Notes under the pieces: model-generated
Seen by the model: only the letters and a program-made list of their open reading frames with translations
Database searches by the model: none
Told to the model about the DNA's origin: nothing
Position numbers and translations under genes: made by a program
Origin: Lachnospiraceae bacterium
Lineage (GTDB): Bacteria > Bacillota > Clostridia > Lachnospirales > Lachnospiraceae
DNA: 64,000 bases
Assembly (NCBI GenBank): GCA_017553505.1
Contig: JAFZLD010000010.1
Span: forward strand, 62,001 to 126,000
Direction of reading: 5' to 3'
Part shown: positions 36,002 to 44,099 of the stretch, one piece after another
How the letters are laid out: every line of letters starts with the position of its first letter
Position numbering within the stretch: the stretch's first letter is position 1

Positions 36002-36733
36002 TTATGCTTCTGAAGTTTTCTCGATATATGCTTTCTCAAGCTCACCGTGAATCCTGTCCGTAAGACCCTTAATCTCATCTCTGGACATTCCTGCGGTCTC
36101 GATGGCGGGAAGGTAATTCACGTAAACGGTGGTCTTCTTAATCTTCGGAAACTGATTCTCAAAAACGTTGCTTGAGTTTATGATACATACCGGAACGATG
36201 GGGCAGCCGGTCTTCTCGGCAATCTTAAAGCTTCCTGAGTGGAATTCAAGGAGCGGGTCGGTACCCTTGTTACGTGTGCCTTCGGGAAAAATGCAGATGC
36301 TGGAACCTTTCTTAACGAGGTCGATACATTTGTTAATCATCTTAAGGCCGCTGCGAAGGTCTTTACGATCAAGGAACTGACAGTTCATAAGGCTCATCCA
36401 CCAGGAAAAGATGGGGAACTTCTTGGTTTCTTTCTTGGCAACGTAGCCGGTCTGGCCTTTGCAGAGGGGATAAGTTATTATTATGTCGAAAATACTGCGG
36501 TGATTGGGCGTATAAAGAACGGCTCCGTCGGGAATGTTTTCCTTGCCGTTTACGACGATTTTCGTGCCCGCAAGGAAAGTAACCACTTTGAAGGCTCCGC
36601 TGATGATAACCTGCGAATATTTGGCACGGGCCATCGGGCTGAAAATCTGCAAAATAAGCGCAATCAGCACAAGCGGAAGCGACAATATAAGAAACAGCAC
36701 GGTCCATACCGCACAAAGAATAAATCTAACCAA
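36002..36733 (-). CDS. plsC: 1-acyl-sn-glycerol-3-phosphate acyltransferase
   Basis: A 243-residue membrane-associated acyltransferase that makes phosphatidic acid. Hydrophobic N-terminal helix at about 4-30, catalytic NHRSIFD (HX4D), the glycerol-phosphate-binding FPEGTRN, and a GCPIVPV block. Start is a TTG at 36733 with AGAGG 8 bases upstream. Monocistronic and divergent from pyrC. Confidence 0.93.
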   Translation of the reverse strand: MVRFILCAVWTVLFLILSLPLVLIALILQIFSPMARAKYSQVIISGAFKVVTFLAGTKIVVNGKENIPDGAVLYTPNHRSIFDIIITYPLCKGQTGYVAKKETKKFPIFSWWMSLMNCQFLDRKDLRSGLKMINKCIDLVKKGSSICIFPEGTRNKGTDPLLEFHSGSFKIAEKTGCPIVPVCIINSSNVFENQFPKIKKTTVYVNYLPAIETAGMSRDEIKGLTDRIHGELEKAYIEKTSEA

Positions 36734-36853
36734 CTCAGATACCTCTTAATCCATGTAGTTTTTAAAACCATGTTAATTATATTTAATTAATTCAAATCAC
36801 GCAAGACAGAAAAGCACTTTTTGTGGTAGTCTATATGGCAAGGAGATTTTAAT

Positions 36854-38119
36854 ATGCTCAAAATATACAATGCCAAGATTGTTGACCCTGTGACCAAGCT
36901 CAAGGGCAACTACGATTTAGAAATCGATAAAGGAATTATCATGAAGGTCGCGCCTACGGAAGGTAAGCCTGAAGAAGGTGCCATCGACGCTACCGGATTA
37001 TGCCTGTCACCGGGCTTTATGGATGTGCACGTTCATTTCCGCGATCCCGGACAGACTCACAAAGAAGATATCCTGACCGGCGCCAAGTGTGCGGCTCGCG
37101 GCGGCTTTACCGATGTGGTAATGATGGCCAATACCAAGCCCGTGATAGACTCAGTCGAAACACTCGAATACGTTCTTAAGAAAGGCGAAGAGACCGCCAT
37201 CAACGTTCACAGTTGCGGTTCGGTTACCAAGAACCTAGACGGCCGCGAGCTTACAGACATGGCTCTGCTCAAAGAACACGGCGCGGTAGGTTTCACCGAC
37301 GACGGCATTCCGCTTATGAACACCGATGTGTTAAGAAGTGCTTTTGAAAAGGCTGCCGAGCTTAACGTGCCCATCAGCCTTCACGAAGAAGACAAAGGCA
37401 TCATCAAGGAGAACGGTATCAATCACGGCGCAGCCAGCGACTACTACGAAATCTACGGTTCGCCGAGAGAAGCCGAGGCTCGAATGATAGCCCGCGACTT
37501 AAAGATTGCTCTTGAAACAGGCGTTACGCTCGACATCCAGCACATCAGCACCAAGGAAGGTGTCGAATACGTCCGCAAGGCACGCAGACACAGCGACAAG
37601 ATATATGCAGAGGTTACTCCGCACCATCTTTCTTTGACCGAAGATGCGGTTATAGCTTACGGTTCCAATGCCAAGATGAACCCGCCGCTTCGCACCAAGC
37701 GAGACAGAGCGGCCATTATAGAGGGAGTCAAGGACGGCACGATTTCTATCATCGCCACCGACCACGCACCTCACAGCCCCGAGGAGAAGGGTAAGGACAT
37801 TCTTCTTGCACCTTCGGGAATTATCGGACTCGAGACTGCTTTTAGTATTGCTTATAAGGCTCTCGTATTAAGCGGTTCCATCACCCTTGAAAAATTCATT
37901 GCGATGCTTACCGTGAACCCCCGCAAGCTTTACGGCTTCAAGAATTACGGAATCAGCAAGGGTGCACCCGCGGACCTCGTTCTTTTCTCGGAAAAAGAAA
38001 AATGGGTTTACTCCGAAAGCCTTTCCAAATCCGTGAACACGCCATTCCTCGGTGATACTCTCACGGGTAAGATTAAATATACCATTTGCAAGGGAGAAAT
38101 CGTCTATGCAGATATGTGA
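36854..38119 (+). CDS. pyrC: Dihydroorotase
   Basis: A 421-residue type I dihydroorotase that closes carbamoyl-aspartate to dihydroorotate. Metal ligands are in DVHVHFRDPGQTHKED, with later LHEEDK, IQHISTKEG and the catalytic ATDHAPHS. It opens a pyrC-pyrK-pyrD operon for de novo UMP synthesis, overlapping pyrK by 14 bases. AAGGAGA precedes the ATG. No PyrR-type attenuator is seen upstream; the gap to plsC is only 120 bases. Confidence 0.96.
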   Translation: MLKIYNAKIVDPVTKLKGNYDLEIDKGIIMKVAPTEGKPEEGAIDATGLCLSPGFMDVHVHFRDPGQTHKEDILTGAKCAARGGFTDVVMMANTKPVIDSVETLEYVLKKGEETAINVHSCGSVTKNLDGRELTDMALLKEHGAVGFTDDGIPLMNTDVLRSAFEKAAELNVPISLHEEDKGIIKENGINHGAASDYYEIYGSPREAEARMIARDLKIALETGVTLDIQHISTKEGVEYVRKARRHSDKIYAEVTPHHLSLTEDAVIAYGSNAKMNPPLRTKRDRAAIIEGVKDGTISIIATDHAPHSPEEKGKDILLAPSGIIGLETAFSIAYKALVLSGSITLEKFIAMLTVNPRKLYGFKNYGISKGAPADLVLFSEKEKWVYSESLSKSVNTPFLGDTLTGKIKYTICKGEIVYADM

Positions 38120-38873
38120 AGAAGCTAGGCTTATTGAGGCCAACGAGCTTTCCGACGGAATATTCGAAATGTATATTAAGACAAGAGTGGCTTCTTTGGC
38201 TAAGCCGGGTCAGTTTGTAATGGTTTATCCCAAAGATTCCGCGACCTTACTTCCCAGGCCTATAAGCATATGTGAGGTAAGCGACGGCGAATTGAGACTT
38301 GTGTACCGCGTTCAGGGTAAGGGCACCAAGGAGTTTTCTTTGTACAAAGAAGGCGAGACGGTTAAGATTATGGGCCCTCTCGGAAACGGCTTCCCGGTAG
38401 AAGAAGGTAAGGGAAAGCGTTCCATTCTTATCGGCGGCGGAATCGGTGTGCCTCCCATCCTGGAGCTTGCGAAGGCTTTGAAGGGCGAGGACGTGACGAT
38501 TCTTGCAGGCTACCGTAACAGCGATATGTTCCTTGATGAAGACTTTAAGAAGCAAGCGCCTCTTGAAGTTGCCACGGAAGACGGCAGTGTAGGCGTTAAA
38601 GGTAACGTCATGGACGTAATCCGCGAGAAGAATTTGAAGTGCGACGTAATCTTCGCTTGCGGCCCCATGCCGATGCTTAGAGCGATTAAGAAATATGCCG
38701 AGGAAAACGGTGTGGCCGCATACATTTCTCTTGAAGAACGTATGGCGTGCGGCGTAGGTGCGTGCCTCGGATGCGTATGCAAGACGACGCATAAGGACAG
38801 CCATTCACACGTCAACAACGCAAGAGTCTGCACGGAAGGTCCGGTATTTGAAGCAAGCGAGGTGGAAATCTGA
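38106..38873 (+). CDS. pyrK: Dihydroorotate dehydrogenase electron transfer subunit
   Basis: A 255-residue FAD and [2Fe-2S] protein that passes electrons from PyrD to NAD+. It has the flavin-binding LLPRPISICEV, the nucleotide-binding LIGGGIGVPPI, and the cluster cysteines in ACGVGACLGCVC plus a later VCTEGPVF. I start at the ATG at 38106 after GGGAG; the longer frame from 38052 would lie deep in pyrC. It is the partner of the class 1B PyrD that follows. Confidence 0.96.
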   Translation: MQICEEARLIEANELSDGIFEMYIKTRVASLAKPGQFVMVYPKDSATLLPRPISICEVSDGELRLVYRVQGKGTKEFSLYKEGETVKIMGPLGNGFPVEEGKGKRSILIGGGIGVPPILELAKALKGEDVTILAGYRNSDMFLDEDFKKQAPLEVATEDGSVGVKGNVMDVIREKNLKCDVIFACGPMPMLRAIKKYAEENGVAAYISLEERMACGVGACLGCVCKTTHKDSHSHVNNARVCTEGPVFEASEVEI

Positions 38874-39775
38874 TGAATACAAGTGTCAAAATCGCAGGAG
38901 TTGAATTTAAGAACCCCGTAACCACCGCTTCGGGAACCTTCGGCTCGGGTATGGAATATTCGCAGTTTGTGGACTTATCGAGACTCGGTGCCGTTACTAC
39001 CAAGGGCGTAGCGCTTACTCCCTGGCAGGGTAATCCCACCATCCGTGTTACGGAAGTGTACGGAGGCATGCTCAATGCAATAGGCCTTCAGAATCCCGGA
39101 ATCGATGTGTTCTGTGAGCGCGACATTCCTTTTCTTAAAAAGTACGATACGAAGATAATTGTAAATGTCTGTGGAAAAACAGTCGAAGAATACGTGGGTG
39201 TTGTGGAAAAGTTATCGGAGCAACCCGTAGACATGCTCGAGATTAACGTTTCCTGCCCCAATGTCAAAGAAGGCGCCATCGCATTTGGTCAGGATGCGAA
39301 AGCCCTTGAGAACATTACCAAGGAAATAAAGAAGGTTGCCAAGCGGCCTGTTATCATGAAGCTTAGCCCCAACGTTACTAAGATTGCGGATATGGCAAGA
39401 GCGGCCGAGGCTGCAGGCGCTGATGCAATTTCTCTTATCAATACTATTACCGGCATGAAGATTGATATCAATCGTAAGACCTTTGTTCTTGCCAACAAAA
39501 CCGGCGGTATGTCAGGTCCCGCTATTAAACCTGTTGCGGTTCGCATGGTATATGAGTGCGCGCAGGCGGTTAAGATTCCGATTATCGGAATGGGCGGAAT
39601 CAGTTGCGCGGAGGATGCTATTGAGTTTATATTAGCAGGTGCTACGATGGTAGCGGTCGGTGCGGCTAACTTCACGAATCCTTTTGCCACGGTAGAAGTG
39701 ATAGACGGTATAGAAGAGTACATGAAGAGACAGAACGTGACGGATATCAATGAGTTAATCGGTGCCGTCAGATAA
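38873..39775 (+). CDS. pyrD: Dihydroorotate dehydrogenase, class 1B catalytic subunit
   Basis: A 300-residue FMN enzyme oxidising dihydroorotate to orotate. Blocks include TTASGTFGSG, NAIGLQNPG, the catalytic-cysteine region NVSCPNVKEG and the FMN phosphate site MGGISCAEDAIEFILAGA. The TGATG overlap with pyrK and the presence of PyrK fit the NAD-dependent 1B type. A hairpin follows. Confidence 0.97.
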   Translation: MNTSVKIAGVEFKNPVTTASGTFGSGMEYSQFVDLSRLGAVTTKGVALTPWQGNPTIRVTEVYGGMLNAIGLQNPGIDVFCERDIPFLKKYDTKIIVNVCGKTVEEYVGVVEKLSEQPVDMLEINVSCPNVKEGAIAFGQDAKALENITKEIKKVAKRPVIMKLSPNVTKIADMARAAEAAGADAISLINTITGMKIDINRKTFVLANKTGGMSGPAIKPVAVRMVYECAQAVKIPIIGMGGISCAEDAIEFILAGATMVAVGAANFTNPFATVEVIDGIEEYMKRQNVTDINELIGAVR

Positions 39776-39792
39776 TACGGATATAATTAAAC

Positions 39793-39817
39793 CGGGGACG
39801 AACTTAGTTCGTCCCCG
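39793..39817. terminator. Perfect hairpin after pyrD
   Basis: CGGGGACGAAC pairs perfectly with GTTCGTCCCCG around TTA. No T-run follows, so intrinsic termination would be weak. Confidence 0.55.
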
Positions 39818-39890
39818 ATCTGCGTTTAAAATAAAATCAATCGTTATGGAATTTTGTCGGATTTATCGAAGTTAAGTTCCGTAGGAACAA

Positions 39891-40472
39891 TTATGCTTCA
39901 TCCATTAAGTTGTTAAATTTCTCGATGACTGCATCATAAGTCTTCTGAGAAATTTCCGGAAGCTTGCCGCCCCAGGTCTTTTCTGCCTGTTCGTAGCCCT
40001 GTTTAAATGCTTCCATCATGTCGTTAAGCTTAGACTTGTCGCCGCCGGTTAAAGCTTTGGCGAAATCAATGATTCTGTCGGAGGTAGCATTCACTCCCCA
40101 GTATCCGTCTTCAGCGATGTCTGCCTGTGCCTGAGCTTTGGTCTCGGGATCGACTTCGACTTTTCCTTCGCGAAGTGCGTTCCAGATATCGTTAGCATCC
40201 GCATATACACCACCCTGCTTACAGATAAGCTTCTGAACCAGGTCTCTTAACTGATCCAGTCTGGCCTGTGCGTCTGCTTTAAGTCTTGCAATCACTTCTT
40301 CATTTGCTTTGTACATCTGAGTAGGTGTTTCAAGCTTGGGCTCATAGATGACGCCTTTATCTTCTGTAGACTCCATAACCGTAGAAGCATCGACGGCCTT
40401 GGTAACAGGCTCGGTCTTTGGGTAGGTTGAAAATTGCTGTTCAACTACGCCTGTAATTCCGTTTACATTCAT
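39891..40472 (-). CDS. Hypothetical soluble protein
   Basis: A 193-residue protein starting MNVNGITGVVEQ, with a disordered-looking Thr/Val/Glu-rich N-terminal 50 residues and then helices (EEVIARLKADAQARLDQLRDLVQK). No signal peptide, no membrane helix. I start at 40472, where GGAAAGGAAAA precedes the ATG; the frame extends to a GTG at 40511 but the upstream part is poor. The MxVNGIT start recalls small proteins of motile Lachnospiraceae, but no family is certain. Monocistronic. Confidence 0.6.
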   Translation of the reverse strand: MNVNGITGVVEQQFSTYPKTEPVTKAVDASTVMESTEDKGVIYEPKLETPTQMYKANEEVIARLKADAQARLDQLRDLVQKLICKQGGVYADANDIWNALREGKVEVDPETKAQAQADIAEDGYWGVNATSDRIIDFAKALTGGDKSKLNDMMEAFKQGYEQAEKTWGGKLPEISQKTYDAVIEKFNNLMDEA

Positions 40473-40628
40473 GACTTTTCCTTTCCGGGTTGCCCCTATT
40501 TTCATGAGCACTTCCTTGTGCTGTTAGTATACTTCTATCTCTAGTATCGGCACTTCCCTTTAATTACTTAACCTTTTTTACAAAAAAGTTCAAAAAAATT
40601 TTACTGTTAATCCGCGGATTGTATAGTG

Positions 40629-40650
40629 TATAATGAATATTGTATACAAT
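40629..40650 (+). promoter_or_regulatory. -10 element and GntR/FadR-type operator of the ispE-gntR operon
   Basis: A perfect TATAAT at 40629-40634 is followed at 40639-40650 by a perfect 12-bp palindrome, ATTGTATACAAT, sitting at the expected start site. TTGTATACAA is the kind of site bound by FCD-type GntR regulators (TnGTnnnACnA), and such a regulator is encoded in this operon at 41581. Autorepression is inferred. Confidence 0.6.
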
Positions 40651-40669
40651 AAACAAAGGAATACAATCT

Positions 40670-41566
40670 ATGACCATATATGAACAGGCTAGAGCCAAGA
40701 TAAATTTGTCCCTTGATGTTACCGGCAGGCGCGAGGACGGCTACCACTTGGTACGCATGATAATGCAGACGCTTGACTTATGCGACGATCTCACATTTGA
40801 GACAGCGGAAGCAGGCGCGGGCATCACACTTATTACCGACAGCGGTGTCCTTAACAAAGAGCAGTCGGAAGGCAGCGACAACCTTATTATCAAGGCTGCG
40901 CGCGCATTGGAAAAAGAAACCGACAGGCACTTCGATGTCACCATCACCCTTGCCAAGAGGATTCCAATTGCGGCAGGTATGGCAGGTGGCAGCGCAGATG
41001 CTGCAGCTACACTCAGAGGATTAAACCGACTGTTTGAACTGGGACTTTCTTTGGACAAGCTAAGAGAAATCGGACTTAAGCTAGGTGCTGACATTCCTTT
41101 CTGCGTGGAAGGAGGATTGTGTCTGTGTGAGGGAATTGGCGAGATACTAACCCCGCTTACGAAGCTTCCCAATTATCCCACGGTAGTCTGCAAGCCGCCG
41201 ATTTTTGTATCTACGCCTTCGGTTTACAAAGCTTACGACAGTCTCGAGGCACCGTTCCACCCTGACGTGGACGGAATGCTTAAGGCTATCGGCGAATACG
41301 ATGCACCCGCAATTCCGGGACTTCTCGGCAACAGCCTTGAAACTGTAACGGCCGCGGTACACCCGATTATCAAGGAAATCGAAGCTTCGATGATGGAAGC
41401 GGGCGCCCTCAATTCAATCATGAGCGGCAGCGGTCCAACAGTCTTCGGGCTCTTTAACTCGGTCAAAGAAGCCGACGATGCGGCAGCGAAGCTTAAAGAG
41501 AAATACAAGGATTTTGAAATATACTCCACAAAGTTTAACACAGGTTTTGTCAACAGATACGAATAG
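40670..41566 (+). CDS. ispE: 4-diphosphocytidyl-2-C-methyl-D-erythritol kinase
   Basis: A 298-residue GHMP kinase of the MEP isoprenoid pathway. It begins EQARAKINLSLDVTGRREDGYHLV, has the ATP loop IPIAAGMAGGSADAAATLRG and the C-terminal SIMSGSGPTVFGLF. Start at 40670 with AAAGGA upstream, chosen over the frame start at 40640 which lies in the operator. The gntR regulator follows 14 bases on. Confidence 0.96.
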   Translation: MTIYEQARAKINLSLDVTGRREDGYHLVRMIMQTLDLCDDLTFETAEAGAGITLITDSGVLNKEQSEGSDNLIIKAARALEKETDRHFDVTITLAKRIPIAAGMAGGSADAAATLRGLNRLFELGLSLDKLREIGLKLGADIPFCVEGGLCLCEGIGEILTPLTKLPNYPTVVCKPPIFVSTPSVYKAYDSLEAPFHPDVDGMLKAIGEYDAPAIPGLLGNSLETVTAAVHPIIKEIEASMMEAGALNSIMSGSGPTVFGLFNSVKEADDAAAKLKEKYKDFEIYSTKFNTGFVNRYE

Positions 41567-41580
41567 AAAGCGAGGCCCAT

Positions 41581-42255
41581 TTGGAAGGTAATTTTGAATT
41601 AAACATGGACGAATATCTGCCCTTGAGAGACGTGGTCTTTCAGACGTTAAGAAAGGCTATTCTCACAGGCGAGCTTAAACCCGGCGAGCGACTCATGGAG
41701 ATTCACCTTGCGGAGAAAATCGGTGTGAGCCGTACACCAATAAGAGAAGCTATCAGAAAGCTTGAACTTGAAGGTCTTGTTATGAACGTGCCGAGAAAAG
41801 GCGCGCAAGTGGCAGAAATCTCGCAAAAAGGTTTAAGAGATGTGCTTGAAGTTCGCAGGGCTCTCGATTCATTCTGCGCCGAACTTGCCTGCGAGAGAAT
41901 CGCCGAAGATGAGAAGAAAGCGCTCAAAGAAGCCTGCACCGCTTTTGAGGAAGCTGTTCAGACCAAAGACGCTACCATAATTGCCAAGGCTGACGTGAAC
42001 TTCCATGATATCATCATCGGAGCCACCGGCAACGAGCGTATTGTGGCTCTCATCAATAACCTTGCCGAGCAGATGTACCGTTATCGCTTCGAATACATCA
42101 AGGACGAGGCCAATCATCCCAAGCTTATCGCCGAGCATCGCATGCTGGTAGACGCAATCACCTCAGGCGACGGTGAGAAAGCAAGAGCGGTTGCGCGTGA
42201 GCACATCGACAATCAGGAAATATCTATCTTAAAGCAACTGGAGGTTGTTAAGTGA
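41581..42255 (+). CDS. GntR-family regulator, FadR/FCD type
   Basis: A 224-residue regulator: N-terminal winged helix (LRDVVFQTLRKAILTGELKPGERLME, recognition helix in GVSRTPIREAIRKLELEGLV) and an all-helical FCD ligand domain with metal-binding histidine candidates (NFHDIIIGATGN, EHRMLVDAI, REHIDNQE). Starts at a TTG with GCGAGG upstream. The operator palindrome before ispE suggests it controls its own operon. The ligand is probably a small carboxylic acid, which cannot be told here. Confidence 0.9.
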   Translation: MEGNFELNMDEYLPLRDVVFQTLRKAILTGELKPGERLMEIHLAEKIGVSRTPIREAIRKLELEGLVMNVPRKGAQVAEISQKGLRDVLEVRRALDSFCAELACERIAEDEKKALKEACTAFEEAVQTKDATIIAKADVNFHDIIIGATGNERIVALINNLAEQMYRYRFEYIKDEANHPKLIAEHRMLVDAITSGDGEKARAVAREHIDNQEISILKQLEVVK

Positions 42256-42674
42256 ATAAAGAAGTACTTGTATCCATAAAAGGCCTTCAGTACACGGGAA
42301 CGGAAGAAGACGACAATCGTGTCGAAACTCTCACGAGAGGTTCTTTTTACAAGAGAGGCGGCAAGAATTTCGTGACTTTTGAGGAAGCCTTTGACGAAGA
42401 TCAAACCGTCAAAAGTCTTGTGAAGTTCGATGCGGATTCTTTTGAGATAACCCGTAAGGGGCCGTACAGCGTAAGGCTGAGTTTTGAAAACGGCAAGAAA
42501 TACTACACCGATTACCATACTCCCTACGGAGAATTCCTCTTAGGAATCGACACCCGTCGCATAGAAGTGGTGGAACAGGACGGGGAGATGGCGGTAGTTA
42601 TCGAGTATGACATGGAATTTAATTCCGAGAGCCTCGGACGGTGTACGATAGACATGAAACTTACAGAGGTATAA
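42252..42674 (+). CDS. DUF1934 (YwiB-like) beta-barrel protein
   Basis: A 140-residue beta-rich protein of the DUF1934 calycin-like family: VLVSIKGLQ, a central LVKFDADSFEITRKGPYSVRLSFENGKK stretch (given here only as key pattern), GEFLLGIDTRRIEV and SLGRCTIDMKLTEV. Starts at GTG overlapping gntR by 4 bases. No activity is known for the family. A terminator follows. Confidence 0.85.
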   Translation: MNKEVLVSIKGLQYTGTEEDDNRVETLTRGSFYKRGGKNFVTFEEAFDEDQTVKSLVKFDADSFEITRKGPYSVRLSFENGKKYYTDYHTPYGEFLLGIDTRRIEVVEQDGEMAVVIEYDMEFNSESLGRCTIDMKLTEV

Positions 42675-42677
42675 TAA

Positions 42678-42703
42678 AAGCGCAGGCCGTATGACCTGCG
42701 CTT
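42678..42703. terminator. Hairpin terminator between convergent genes
   Basis: AAGCGCAGG pairs with CCTGCGCTT around CCGTATGA. Short A/T runs flank both sides. Confidence 0.75.
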
Positions 42704-42718
42704 AATTATGTGCCGAAA

Positions 42719-43192
42719 TTATTTAACAGCCTTGGCGCCTGCCTTCTCCTGCATGCGCTCAACCCAGGCTTTGAACTTGCCTTTCTTCTTAACGGGAACT
42801 TCAATCTTACCGTGAAGACCCTTAACGTCGGTGATGTAGATACCGCTTACAACGGCTTTAACTTCCTTCTTAACGGGAATCATGTCGAAAATCTTCTCAT
42901 CTGCTACAAGGCTCATAACCTGAGGACCAACCTTAGCCTTAACGATGGGAAGCTTGGCGCGACGCATAAGCTTGGGAGTCTGGTCGATAACCGACTGGGG
43001 AAGACCCGATTCCGTTATCTTCATACGTTTCTTGTCAATGATAAGCATCGATACCGACTGCTTGTACTGTTCAATCTGAGCGTTCTGCTCGGCCTGACGC
43101 TTCTCAGCCTTCTTGCCGAGGAAATATAATACAACGACCAAAGCGATTAATACTACCAAAACGATGATCGCTATAATCCAACCTGTAGACAT
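42719..43192 (-). CDS. Membrane-anchored cytoplasmic protein
   Basis: A 157-residue protein: one hydrophobic helix at 5-25 (IIAIIVLVVLIALVVVLYFL core), a coiled-coil-like charged stretch (KKAEKRQAEQNAQIEQYKQ) and a conserved-looking basic domain with KLMRRAKLPIVKAKVGPQVM. Topology is N-out, C-in. AGGAGGT lies upstream of the ATG. No named family recognised, though the organisation looks typical of conserved Clostridial membrane proteins. Confidence 0.7.
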   Translation of the reverse strand: MSTGWIIAIIVLVVLIALVVVLYFLGKKAEKRQAEQNAQIEQYKQSVSMLIIDKKRMKITESGLPQSVIDQTPKLMRRAKLPIVKAKVGPQVMSLVADEKIFDMIPVKKEVKAVVSGIYITDVKGLHGKIEVPVKKKGKFKAWVERMQEKAGAKAVK

Positions 43193-43219
43193 TTCATAAC
43201 CTCCTGTGTGTCTTTCAAA

Positions 43220-43248
43220 ATAATGCTACCACATTGTAACATTGTTAA
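43220..43248 (-). promoter_or_regulatory. Candidate promoter for the membrane-anchored protein
   Basis: Minus-strand TTAACA and CATTAT are separated by 17 bases, 28 bases upstream of the start codon. Confidence 0.45.
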
Positions 43249-43288
43249 TTTGTAAAAACAAGGAAATTTCTATAAACAAAGGGAAATA

Positions 43289-43317
43289 TTGAATTTGTAA
43301 GGCCTATGTGGCATAAT
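43289..43317 (+). promoter_or_regulatory. Promoter of the lipoprotein-histidine kinase genes
   Basis: TTGAAT and CATAAT are separated by exactly 17 bases, 48 bases upstream of the lipoprotein start. Confidence 0.6.
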
Positions 43318-43364
43318 CAATAGTGCGGGTTTCTGCGCATATATAAGCAAGTGAGGTTTGTTTC

Positions 43365-44072
43365 ATGAAGAAGCGAATTCTTCTTTGGGCGGCAATGGTT
43401 ATGTTGGTACTTACAACTGCCTGCGGACCGAAGGAAAAGGTTATAGAACCGGTTAATATAGACGCATCCGATGTGGATGAGTATCTTATAAATCTTCCCG
43501 ACTACAGCAAGATTGAGGTGACTATCGACAAATCGGAGTTTTCCGAAGAACTGACGGATGATTACATCAATCGTTATTATGAGAGACTTGCCAAGGATCG
43601 GGAGAATCTTACCGACGAGGAAGGCAACATTTTACCGCTCAGTGAAGAGTCGATACGGCTTCTTAACATTCCTGCTTTTTCGACCCTCAATGAATTCAAA
43701 GTCTTTGTAAGAGGCGTAGTCAAGGACTTTATAGCCAAAGAAAACGAAGACAAGAAACTCGACGCGGCACTGACCGTCATACGCACCGACTCGGAATTTG
43801 CAGAGATTCCCGAAGGCTACATCCTTAAGTTCAAAGAAAACATTCTTAAAGATTACGCAGACCTTGCGGCGAAATACGAAATCGAACCCGAATATTACCT
43901 TGAGTTAAGCAGCGTCTCTCTTGAAAACGAAGCCCTCGAGGATGCCATGAACGAACTTATATATATTAAACTTGCCGACAGGATCGGCCTTGAATATTCT
44001 TTGGAAGAAGAGCTTCATAAAGGTGTTACGGACTATATTCTGAGCATTACCAAAGTTGTGAAGAAGAAATAG
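43365..44072 (+). CDS. Lipoprotein resembling the trigger factor C-terminal domain
   Basis: A 235-residue lipoprotein (lipobox LTTAC near residue 20). The mature part is helical and acidic; segments such as LTDDYINRYYERLAKDRENL and IPEGYILKFKENILKDYADL recall the arm/chaperone domain of trigger factor and SurA-like folding factors, with no prolyl isomerase domain. It may help folding outside the membrane (inference). It lies 27 bases ahead of a hybrid histidine kinase and probably shares its mRNA. Confidence 0.65.
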   Translation: MKKRILLWAAMVMLVLTTACGPKEKVIEPVNIDASDVDEYLINLPDYSKIEVTIDKSEFSEELTDDYINRYYERLAKDRENLTDEEGNILPLSEESIRLLNIPAFSTLNEFKVFVRGVVKDFIAKENEDKKLDAALTVIRTDSEFAEIPEGYILKFKENILKDYADLAAKYEIEPEYYLELSSVSLENEALEDAMNELIYIKLADRIGLEYSLEEELHKGVTDYILSITKVVKKK

Positions 44073-44099
44073 TTACCGCAGATTTGGGGAGATTACAGC

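Noticed and set aside
39793-39817. Palindrome after pyrD as a regulatory operator
   Set aside because: Its place directly after the last gene of the operon makes a transcript-end hairpin more likely, though there is no T-run.
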